NCBI GenBank assembly: GCA_021731325.1
Contig: JAKFXP010000083.1
Location: 1-11,250 of the forward strand
Source: Parcubacteria group bacterium
GTDB lineage: Bacteria; Patescibacteriota; Minisyncoccia; Phycocordibacterales; UBA12088
Direction: 5' to 3'
Length of the DNA: 11,250 bases
Shown here: piece by piece, positions 1-5,841 of the stretch
Layout of the letters: every line of letters starts with the position of its first letter
Numbering within the stretch: the first letter of the stretch is position 1
Position numbers and translations under genes: made by a program
The notes under the pieces: generated by a model
What the model was told of the DNA's origin: nothing
The model's database searches: none
The model's input: the letters and a program-made list of their open reading frames with translations, nothing else

Positions 1-1085
1 CCCGTATTGCAGCAGAGACATTGTCTATTTACGCACCGCTTGCCAATAGACTGGGTATGGGGGAAATTAAACGAGATTTGGAGGATCTTTCTTTTAAGTA
101 CGTCTATCCTGAAGAATATGCACATATCACCGAAATTATGGAGGAAAACGTCCGTCAACGGGAACCTCAATTGATCAACGTGCGGGAGGCACTCCGCGCC
201 GGTCTGGCACAGTACAAAGTGCAAGGTTTTCGTATTGAATCACGCGTAAAGGGTTTGTACTCTCTATACAAAAAACTCCAACGAAAAGGAGGTGATTCGG
301 ATAAAATATATGATATTCTCGCTATTCGTATCATTCTTGATTCGACCGAAGATTGTTACCGTGCACTTGGCGTCGTGCACACACTCTGGCACCCCCTTCC
401 CGGTAAGATTAAGGATTATATCGCATTCCCCAAACCAAATGGCTACCGGTCGATTCACACCACCGTCGTCACCAAAGAAGCTGGGCCGGTAGAAGTACAA
501 CTCCGCACCGAAAAGATTCATCAGGAAGCGCAGTACGGCGTTGCATCACACCTTTCGTACAAAGAAGCGCGTAACCCCAGCAATCGAGGGGAGCAAAAGA
601 AAAACCGTCTCTGGTACATGCAGTTAATACCCTCTCTCCTACGTACCTCTCCCGCAAAAAAAGACATTACCCACAGCCCGCCCAAATGGGTTGATGATCT
701 TGCTCATGCACATAACGTAGAAACCCATGCGCTCAATGAGGCCTTTATCCAGGAAATACAGGATGACTTTTTTTCTTACCGTATCTTTGTATTTACCCCA
801 AAAGGCGACGTGGTGGACTTACCTACTGAATCGAGCCCTCTCGACTTTGCCTATTCAATACATTCTGAAATAGGTGACCATACTTCCGGCGCAAAGGTGA
901 ATGGAAAATTAGTGGCACTCAATACCCTACTCAAAAACGGTGATATTGTGGAAATTGAAACAAAACAATCGGCACATCCAAACAAAAAATGGATAGAGTA
1001 CGTAAAAACGACCATCGCTCGCAAACATATCCAACAATATTTTTCCAAGCAATTTAGAGACACCGAAACAACAAACGACCGATAA
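1..1085 (+). CDS. rel: RelA/SpoT-family (p)ppGpp synthetase/hydrolase, 5'-truncated by window edge
   Basis: This is the 3' part of a stringent-response enzyme that makes, and possibly degrades, (p)ppGpp in the cytoplasm. The frame is open from position 3 and the start lies upstream. Counting the codon at 21-23 as residue 1, the end of the HD hydrolase domain is visible (IYAPLANRLG). The synthetase domain spans about 70-182 and contains R75/K77/S81/K85, the metal-binding D98 with R103, GYRSIH at 141-146, and EVQLRT at 158-163 with the catalytic glutamate E158. A TGS domain follows at about 255-315. The protein ends about 40 residues after TGS, so the helical, zinc-finger/RIS and ACT domains of full-length Rel are absent. 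The usual HxxAExGxAAHW motif reads HQEAQYGVASHL, so the usual Glu is Gln171 and the Trp is Leu. The hydrolase residues lie outside the window, so hydrolase activity cannot be judged. The stop codon is at 1083-1085, inside a hairpin loop. Confidence 0.94.
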   Translation, partial: RIAAETLSIYAPLANRLGMGEIKRDLEDLSFKYVYPEEYAHITEIMEENVRQREPQLINVREALRAGLAQYKVQGFRIESRVKGLYSLYKKLQRKGGDSDKIYDILAIRIILDSTEDCYRALGVVHTLWHPLPGKIKDYIAFPKPNGYRSIHTTVVTKEAGPVEVQLRTEKIHQEAQYGVASHLSYKEARNPSNRGEQKKNRLWYMQLIPSLLRTSPAKKDITHSPPKWVDDLAHAHNVETHALNEAFIQEIQDDFFSYRIFVFTPKGDVVDLPTESSPLDFAYSIHSEIGDHTSGAKVNGKLVALNTLLKNGDIVEIETKQSAHPNKKWIEYVKTTIARKHIQQYFSKQFRDTETTNDR

Positions 1086-1098
1086 TACGGTCGTTTGT
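1071..1098. terminator. Perfect 11-bp hairpin between convergent rel and parB
   Basis: ACAAACGACCG (1071-1081) and its exact complement (1088-1098) flank a 6-nt loop that contains the rel stop codon. The hairpin lies between the ends of rel (+) and parB (-), where a shared terminator would be expected. Neither strand has a long uninterrupted U tract after the stem, so intrinsic termination is likely but could be weak. Confidence 0.6.
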
Positions 1099-1121
1099 GT
1101 ATACCTTGTGTACAAAACGAA

Positions 1122-2288
1122 CTATACCGTAAAGTTTCGAACTGAGTACAAATCTTGATCATCATCCTGCACGGGTGCCGGTACTGAAGCCACTTCGGGT
1201 GTCGACACCTCTTCGACCGGCATCACCTGTTCTTCAATCTGACTCATGAGGATATCAAATTCTGCCGCATCATGGAGCGTACTATCGTCGATGAGAGATT
1301 CCTCCTCCTCCAACAGTACTTCGATTGGTACTTCATCGAGTGGTATTTCGGCAACCGCCGCTTCGGCTTCGGCTTGTGCCCGAGAAATCTCTTCTTCGGG
1401 GCGAGGTATCACGGGTGTAGCAGGAATACCATTAAACACCTCGCTCATCCCCGCTGATTCGCTCTGCACCCGCATACTATCGAGCAGGGCATGCAAATCA
1501 TCCGCCGAAAAAAAGCTGATCACGAGTCGTCCCCCAACTTCGCGAGGCTCAATCGTGACGCGGGTGCCGAGCTGTTCGGTGAGTGCTCGTTCGAGGGCTA
1601 GGATCTCAGGATTAATTTTATGTTTTGCACTTACCTTATCTTGCGCGACCCTTCGAGCAAGTGCCTCGGATTCACGCACCGTCAACTTCTTAAGAAGGAT
1701 TTCCCGCGCAAGTACCGTCTGCTCTTCTGGTCGATCATTGAGCATGAGGAGTGGTCGAGTATGACCTTCGGTAATCTTACCCTCGGCAAGATGGGTGAGT
1801 AAGTGGGCAGGAAGCAAGAGAAGTCGGAGGGTATTCGACACGTACTCGCGACTCTTACCAACCTTTCGACCAATTTCTTGGTGAGTAAACTTAAATTCTT
1901 TGTACAATTTCTCAAATGCCTTTGCTCGATCAATGGGATTCAAATCTTCACGCTGAAGGTTCTCAATAATTGCCAATTCAAGCTTCATTTGATCGGTCTC
2001 CTCTCCAACACGGATAATGACCGGCACCTGAGAAAGTCCTACCAGTTTTGAGGCACGGAGACGTCGTTCACCCGCAATCAATTCGTACTCTACCTGCAGA
2101 CCTCCATCATCACGAGGTATTTCATTACGCGTCACGGTGAGCGGCTGCAAAAGTCCGTACATACGAATCGACTCACCAAGCTCCTGGAGCTTACCTTGAT
2201 CAAACTCGCGGCGTGGCTGATATGGGTTTGGCTTGATGCGATCGATTTCAACCCAAAAAATCGAATCGCGAAACATTTCGCTCGACAT
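1122..2288 (-). CDS. parB: ParB/Spo0J-family chromosome partitioning protein with long acidic tail
   Basis: ParB proteins are CTP-dependent DNA clamps that load at parS and act with ParA and SMC to segregate the chromosome. The N-terminal domain carries GERRLRA (73-79) and ENLQREDLNPIDRA (109-122), the CTP-binding and clamp motifs. A helix-turn-helix follows at about 135-158 (FTHQEIGRKVGKSREYVSNT). Residues 232-272 match the C-terminal dimerisation segment with which Spo0J proteins normally end. About 110 further residues follow, acidic and rich in Ala, Pro and Glu, and probably disordered. No parA lies next to it and no consensus parS site was found in the window. The chosen start is the ATG at 2286-2288; an in-frame ATG four codons later is possible. 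No Shine-Dalgarno is visible. The gene is convergent with rel and divergent from tRNA-Leu/miaA. Confidence 0.95.
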   Translation of the reverse strand: MSSEMFRDSIFWVEIDRIKPNPYQPRREFDQGKLQELGESIRMYGLLQPLTVTRNEIPRDDGGLQVEYELIAGERRLRASKLVGLSQVPVIIRVGEETDQMKLELAIIENLQREDLNPIDRAKAFEKLYKEFKFTHQEIGRKVGKSREYVSNTLRLLLLPAHLLTHLAEGKITEGHTRPLLMLNDRPEEQTVLAREILLKKLTVRESEALARRVAQDKVSAKHKINPEILALERALTEQLGTRVTIEPREVGGRLVISFFSADDLHALLDSMRVQSESAGMSEVFNGIPATPVIPRPEEEISRAQAEAEAAVAEIPLDEVPIEVLLEEEESLIDDSTLHDAAEFDILMSQIEEQVMPVEEVSTPEVASVPAPVQDDDQDLYSVRNFTV

Positions 2289-2350
2289 GGTATAGCGTAT
2301 ATGGTAAAAGGCGCGGGGCTTGGCACCTGAGTAATAGCCCTAACTACTAG

Positions 2351-2378
2351 AGTATACCGCGCATTGCGAACCAGACAA
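2351..2378 (-). promoter_or_regulatory. Candidate parB promoter
   Basis: On the minus strand a TTGTCT -35 element (2373-2378) and a TATACT -10 element (2351-2356) are separated by 16 bp. This would give a leader of roughly 55 nt before the parB ATG. It overlaps the opposing tRNA-Leu promoter. Confidence 0.45.
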
Positions 2379-2391
2379 AATGCGGTACACT
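2364..2391 (+). promoter_or_regulatory. Candidate promoter of the tRNA-Leu/miaA unit
   Basis: TTGCGA (2364-2369) and TACACT (2386-2391) are 16 bp apart and end 10 bp before the first base of tRNA-Leu, a natural position for a tRNA promoter. It overlaps the divergent parB promoter. Confidence 0.5.
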
Positions 2392-2401
2392 GTGCGTTAT
2401 T

Positions 2402-2485
2402 GCTGGAGTGGTGGAATGGTATACACGTTCGACTCAAAATCGAATGCCGCAAGGCGTGAGGGTTCAAGTCCCTCCTCCAGCACCA
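2402..2485 (+). tRNA. tRNA-Leu(CAA), CCA encoded
   Basis: This is a class II tRNA that decodes UUG. The acceptor stem is GCTGGAG paired with CTCCAGC (2475-2481). The anticodon stem TTCGA/TCGAA encloses the loop CTCAAAA, giving anticodon CAA after U33. The long variable arm is GCC-GCAA-GGC. The T arm is GAGGG-TTCAAGT-CCCTC. The discriminator is A, as expected for leucine, and CCA is encoded (2483-2485). The A36-A37-A38 run is the element recognised by MiaA, whose gene starts 33 bp downstream. Confidence 0.96.
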
Positions 2486-2518
2486 GAATGGAACTAGACG
2501 ATTTTTTGGAAACTAAGT

Positions 2519-3391
2519 ATGCATCCTCTCATCGTCATCGTTGGACCTACGGGAAGTGGAAAAACAGGACTCGCTATAGAGATAGCAAAGCGACTCAAAA
2601 GTGGGGTTATTTCTGCAGACTCACGCCAGGTATATCGGGGGCTTGATATCGGCACAGAAAAAGTATCAAAGTACGCCATGCGGGGTGTGCCACACCATTG
2701 TATCGATATTGTCTCCCCCCGACGAGCCATATCGGTCGAAACGTGGCGCAAACACGCAGAACGTGCGATACGACACCTACACAACGCCGGCACGATACCG
2801 GTTGTTGCCGGCGGAACTGGGCTGTATATCGATGCGTTAGTGTACGGCGTTGATTTCCCTGCCGTCAAACCCAACCCAATCTTGCGTCGCGAGCTTGAAA
2901 AAAAATCCGCACAGGTGCTCCTTGAGCACCTTCGCAGCCTCGACCCCATACGGACAGAAACCATCGAACAACAAAACCCTCGGCGCCTCATCCGTGCCAT
3001 CGAAATTGCAACCATTCTCGGTTCTGTTCCCCCACTCCGCGACCGTATTGCTCAGTATGAAGTGACCTGGATCGGACTCAATCCACCCTTTATGGAGCTT
3101 GAAGAGCATATTGCCCTGCGTATCGACAAAGCCCTCAAAAAAGGACTCCTGGCCGAAACAAAAAAAATCAAAGAAGAGATTGGGCTCTCCTGGAAACGCA
3201 TCAATGAGCTGGGGCTTGAATATCGGATTGTGGGAGAATACCTACGCGACGAACTACCTCATACAGCACTACGCGATACCCTGGTGCGTGAAGTGCGACG
3301 ATACGCCAAACGCCAACTCGCCTGGCTCAAACAAAACAAAGACATCGTCTGGTACCCCTCACCTGAGGATGCACTTCGCTCCTTTGTTTAA
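2519..3391 (+). CDS. miaA: tRNA dimethylallyltransferase MiaA
   Basis: MiaA transfers a dimethylallyl group from DMAPP to N6 of A37 in tRNAs that read UNN codons, which stabilises codon pairing and the reading frame. At 290 aa it has a normal family length. Visible motifs are the P-loop GPTGSGKT (9-16), ISADSRQVYRGLDIGT (31-46) with the likely catalytic Asp34, HH at 59-60, VVAGGTGLYI (95-104), NPRRLIRAIE (153-162), and RYAKRQLAWLK (261-271), which matches the C-terminal tRNA-binding signature. The ATG start is chosen because the P-loop follows at the usual distance. No strong Shine-Dalgarno is present. The gene begins 33 bp after tRNA-Leu(CAA), with no terminator between them, so co-transcription is likely and the tRNA is itself an expected substrate. 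It converges with xseB across a 33-bp gap in which I see no hairpin. Confidence 0.97.
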   Translation: MHPLIVIVGPTGSGKTGLAIEIAKRLKSGVISADSRQVYRGLDIGTEKVSKYAMRGVPHHCIDIVSPRRAISVETWRKHAERAIRHLHNAGTIPVVAGGTGLYIDALVYGVDFPAVKPNPILRRELEKKSAQVLLEHLRSLDPIRTETIEQQNPRRLIRAIEIATILGSVPPLRDRIAQYEVTWIGLNPPFMELEEHIALRIDKALKKGLLAETKKIKEEIGLSWKRINELGLEYRIVGEYLRDELPHTALRDTLVREVRRYAKRQLAWLKQNKDIVWYPSPEDALRSFV

Positions 3392-3424
3392 TGATGGGGG
3401 TTAAACCTCTATCAGTGTACTTTA

Positions 3425-3631
3425 TTACTCGTCGTTCTTGAGGTCGGCTTCGATCTCACGAAACTCATTTTCGACCTCTTTGATACGTCCTTTAAGTTTT
3501 TTTACCAAATCGGCACCGTCTTTGACCTTTTTAAGACCCTCTTCAACATCAAACTCATCACTCTTTTCAAACCAGGCCGCAATCTCCTCTAACTTTTTTA
3601 ATTGTTCTTGTATTGTGTCTTTTTCTGCCAT
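3425..3631 (-). CDS. xseB: Exodeoxyribonuclease VII small subunit XseB
   Basis: This 68-aa, highly charged, predicted helical protein matches the small XseB subunit, which binds several copies per XseA in exonuclease VII. The family pattern is recognisable in QLKKLEEIAAWFEKSDEFD (10-28) followed by the VEEGLKKVKDGADLVKKLK helix. Its position 13 bp downstream of xseA, in the same direction, makes the assignment secure even though the protein is short. The start is the ATG at 3629-3631. The sequence just upstream (TAATATAGTTTGT, minus strand) has no Shine-Dalgarno. Translation may be coupled to xseA, or there may be a local AT-rich promoter element. Confidence 0.88.
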   Translation of the reverse strand: MAEKDTIQEQLKKLEEIAAWFEKSDEFDVEEGLKKVKDGADLVKKLKGRIKEVENEFREIEADLKNDE

Positions 3632-3644
3632 ACAAACTATATTA

Positions 3645-4904
3645 CTACAATAATTGTTCTACAACTGACCGTATAGACCCATCGGAAATTCGGGTTTCGA
3701 TAGTATTGCCTACACCAATCTGCGCTGCACTGCGCACCAACGTGCCCTCGTGGTACACCAGCCCATACCCACGCGCGAGTACCCGCTCAGGATCGGAGGC
3801 GTTGATGAGACGTTCGTAATCGTCCACCGTACGCCATACGGTCTGGAGGCGTGTTCGAATCCGCCCATACGCCCGTGCAATCGACGTCTCACCTGCTACC
3901 CGTACTGTCTCAAAACGCAACGGAATGCGTCGTCGTGCCCGCGCGAGTACCTGCTCATACCGACCGAAGCTCGCAATGAGCTGACTAATTGCATGCCGCA
4001 TCGTGCGTCCCACCAGATCACCTCGATGTTCGATTGCGCGCAGTCGTCTCGCAAACCGTTCGTGGTACATCCGCATAAGTAGCGGAACAGACTCGGTGAT
4101 AGGCGCCCACGAGGCATTGATCACGTGTGCAACGGCAGTGGGCGTACTTGCACTCCAATCAGCAATCATAGTCGCGATGGGTGCATCGACATCGTGTCCA
4201 ATACCTACCAACACGGGCATGGGTGCAGCATAGAGGGCGCGGCACACTGCTTCGTTATTAAATCCCTGTAGTGATTCCATGGAGCCACCACCCCGAATCA
4301 GTACCAATACTTGCGGAGCGTGGGTAGTCTGAGAAAAAAACTCGATAGCTCTAAGAATATCGTGTGCCGAATCTGCACCCTCAACCCCCGAGTGTAGAAA
4401 ATCAATCTTGATACCCAAATGCGTAAGATTATTGCGAAGATCTTGAATCACCACTCCATTGCGCGATGATATAACTCCAATATGGGAAATAAACTGCGGG
4501 AGGGGGCGCTTGCGGTCAAGGAGTCCCTCCTGCTTCAGCTTCTGTACCAAGAGCTCGTAACTACGCTTCAGTGCTCCTTCTCCTACCGGCTCTATCTTGG
4601 AGACCCAGAAGCCAAAGTTGCCGGTCTTGGGAGATATCTTGCCGTACCCTTCCACCTTCACAGTCATCCCCTCCTCAACACGCACCCCGATTCGGTGATA
4701 TACACCCGAATGGAGGCCACATCGTAAGAGCGCCCCACTCTCTGCGTCTTTGAGTGAAAAAAACGTCCATTGGGGAAGAATCTTGAGATCGGTGATCTCG
4801 CCCTCCACAAAGACCTTGAGAGGCCCCATAAGCTCGTTTACGAGATCGAGATACTCGGTAACCGTGAGTGTCTTATCTTCGAGCGTTTCAAGTAATGGAT
4901 GCAT
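3645..4904 (-). CDS. xseA: Exodeoxyribonuclease VII large subunit XseA
   Basis: XseA is the catalytic subunit of exonuclease VII, which degrades single-stranded DNA during repair. With the ATG at 4902-4904 it is 419 aa. An N-terminal OB-fold (about 13-105, from LTVTEYLDLVNELMG) is followed by the nuclease core with GVISSRNGVVIQDL (143-156), VLIRGGGSMESL (201-212), GHDVD (236-240) and STPTA (253-257). A charged coiled-coil region of about 270-365 comes next, then LARGYGLV (376-383) and the terminal segment. The frame stays open to 4970, but that longer start would lie inside tRNA-Trp and add 22 residues with no family counterpart, so it is rejected. The chosen ATG lies 9 nt after the tRNA 3' end with no Shine-Dalgarno. 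Confidence 0.94.
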   Translation of the reverse strand: MHPLLETLEDKTLTVTEYLDLVNELMGPLKVFVEGEITDLKILPQWTFFSLKDAESGALLRCGLHSGVYHRIGVRVEEGMTVKVEGYGKISPKTGNFGFWVSKIEPVGEGALKRSYELLVQKLKQEGLLDRKRPLPQFISHIGVISSRNGVVIQDLRNNLTHLGIKIDFLHSGVEGADSAHDILRAIEFFSQTTHAPQVLVLIRGGGSMESLQGFNNEAVCRALYAAPMPVLVGIGHDVDAPIATMIADWSASTPTAVAHVINASWAPITESVPLLMRMYHERFARRLRAIEHRGDLVGRTMRHAISQLIASFGRYEQVLARARRRIPLRFETVRVAGETSIARAYGRIRTRLQTVWRTVDDYERLINASDPERVLARGYGLVYHEGTLVRSAAQIGVGNTIETRISDGSIRSVVEQLL

Positions 4905-4913
4905 GTACGAAGG

Positions 4914-4984
4914 CGGGCCCACTCCGACTCGAACGGAGGACGGAGGATTTGGAGACCTCTGTTTTACCACTAAACTATGGGCCC
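4914..4984 (-). tRNA. tRNA-Trp(CCA), CCA tail not encoded
   Basis: Read on the minus strand: acceptor GGGCCCA/TGGGCCC, D arm GTTT-AGTGGTA-AAAC, anticodon arm GAGGT-CTCCAAA-TCCTC, 4-nt variable loop, T arm CTCCG-TTCGAGT-CGGAG, discriminator G. The anticodon after U33 is CCA, and a G discriminator is typical of tRNA-Trp. Reading UCC (Gly) instead would put C at position 33, so it is rejected. The lowest anticodon-stem pair is a T-T mismatch (31-39). The next three bases are CCT, so the CCA end must be added enzymatically. It leads directly into xseA. Confidence 0.93.
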
Positions 4985-4993
4985 GTAGGACAC

Positions 4994-5022
4994 ATTGTCA
5001 CCTAAAAAAGCAAAATCGGCAA
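4994..5022 (-). promoter_or_regulatory. Candidate promoter of the tRNA-Trp/xseA/xseB unit
   Basis: On the minus strand TTGCCG (5017-5022) and GACAAT (4994-4999) are 17 bp apart, with 9 bp between the -10 element and the first tRNA base. The -35 element sits inside the terminator hairpin of rpmG. Confidence 0.45.
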
Positions 5023-5033
5023 GTGCCGATTTT
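5004..5033 (-). terminator. Rho-independent terminator of rpmG
   Basis: On the minus strand the 9-bp stem AAAATCGGC/GCCGATTTT with a 4-nt loop is followed by GCTTTTTT, starting 4 nt after the rpmG stop codon. It is a well-formed intrinsic terminator. Confidence 0.85.
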
Positions 5034-5037
5034 GTTT

Positions 5038-5193
5038 CTACTTCTTTACTTCCTTGTATTTCACCACTTTGCGAAGTACGGGGTCGTATTTGTTGAGTTC
5101 GAGCTTCTTAGGAACGCGCTTCCGGTTGCGGTTATCAAAGCGGACGTGCGCCGACTCGGTACTTCGTAGTTTGACGATATTATCTTGCGACAT
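5038..5193 (-). CDS. rpmG: 50S ribosomal protein L33 (bL33), cysteine-free type
   Basis: This 51-aa protein contains the L33 signature in KLRSTESAHVRFDNRNRKR followed by VPKKLELNKYDPVLRKVV and KYKEVKK. The KLELNKYDPVLRK block is the most diagnostic part. There are no cysteines, so it is the zinc-independent form. The usual TTxKN segment is replaced by FDNRNRKR. The start is the ATG at 5191-5193. A near-perfect promoter lies so close upstream that the transcript should be leaderless or nearly so. The gene is transcribed alone and closed by its own terminator, between the envelope pair upstream and tRNA-Trp downstream. Confidence 0.92.
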   Translation of the reverse strand: MSQDNIVKLRSTESAHVRFDNRNRKRVPKKLELNKYDPVLRKVVKYKEVKK

Positions 5194-5202
5194 AGTGGGT
5201 TG

Positions 5203-5230
5203 ATTATACCTGAGAGAAGACCCCTGTCAA
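5203..5230 (-). promoter_or_regulatory. Near-consensus housekeeping promoter of rpmG
   Basis: On the minus strand TTGACA (5225-5230) and TATAAT (5203-5208) are both perfect sigma-70/SigA hexamers with a 16-bp spacer. Only 9 nt separate the -10 element from the rpmG ATG, so transcription should begin about 3-4 nt before the start codon. This is the best promoter in the window. Confidence 0.85.
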
Positions 5231-5256
5231 TACAACATTCTGAGCGTTCTGACGAG

Positions 5257-5823
5257 CTACTGCCCCACAGGAATTTTATCTGCACCACATTGTTCAAGTC
5301 CCACCGTACCAATCTCTGCTAGCGGGTGACCTTTTGGTGGTTGTACTACGATAGGAAATCCACATAAATCATCCCGTTCACCTTTGAAAAGCGCAACAAA
5401 AGCCTGTTCTGCATGCTCTCGCGCGGTGTAGAGTGGTGTAGGACTCTTGAGGTATATGTCAATACCATAGACCGATTCTTCCGTTACCGTAACCTGTATC
5501 GAATACTCTGCTGTCTCAAGCAGTTGGTACATGTTTACCCCCTCATCGTTTGGTACTGGTTGTATATCCGTCAACATCTCCTTCAATGCATCTTTTTGCC
5601 ACGAAAGAAATGAGGGGGAAGAATCCAAAATAGTAGGAGTAGGTTCAGGTGCAAGAGTAGGTTGTTCAGGCTCAGTAATGCCCGTTCGATCAAGGATGGG
5701 TACTCCTGGAAATGGGGCGGCTGCATCAGCCTCATCTTTGGCAGGTGTGGATTGTATTACATACATATATCCAGCAAGCAGCACCATGGTGACGATAAGG
5801 ATGCCGAGTATGCTTTTCATCAT
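5257..5823 (-). CDS. Membrane-anchored extracytoplasmic protein of unknown function
   Basis: I do not recognise a family. The 188-aa product begins MMKS and has one hydrophobic helix (about 4-24), probably an uncleaved signal anchor. A Pro-, Ala- and Glu-rich spacer (about 27-66) follows, then a compact domain of about 120 residues with acidic and amphipathic segments (LSWQKDALKEMLTDI at 73-87). Two cysteines, C154 in DDLCGF and C179 in EQCGAD, could form a disulfide outside the membrane. The start codon lies 18 nt after the stop of the pilin-peptidase gene on the same strand, and no terminator or clear promoter separates them, so the two are probably co-transcribed. Two adjacent ATGs (5821-5823 and 5818-5820) could both serve as start. 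A partner or accessory protein of the upstream gene is plausible but is inference only. Confidence 0.75.
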   Translation of the reverse strand: MMKSILGILIVTMVLLAGYMYVIQSTPAKDEADAAAPFPGVPILDRTGITEPEQPTLAPEPTPTILDSSPSFLSWQKDALKEMLTDIQPVPNDEGVNMYQLLETAEYSIQVTVTEESVYGIDIYLKSPTPLYTAREHAEQAFVALFKGERDDLCGFPIVVQPPKGHPLAEIGTVGLEQCGADKIPVGQ

Positions 5824-5841
5824 AATGTATGTCTATGTTTA

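Noticed and set aside
1246..1764. 172-codon open frame on the plus strand, opposite parB
   Set aside because: It has low-complexity Ser/Arg composition and is explained by the parB codons on the other strand.
2494..3015. 173-codon minus-strand frame opposite miaA
   Set aside because: It is a shadow of miaA, overlaps it almost fully, and has no independent motif.
4905..4970. Longer xseA reading frame beginning at 4970
   Set aside because: The extra 22 codons run through tRNA-Trp and have no counterpart in the XseA family. The ATG at 4902-4904 gives the expected N-terminus.
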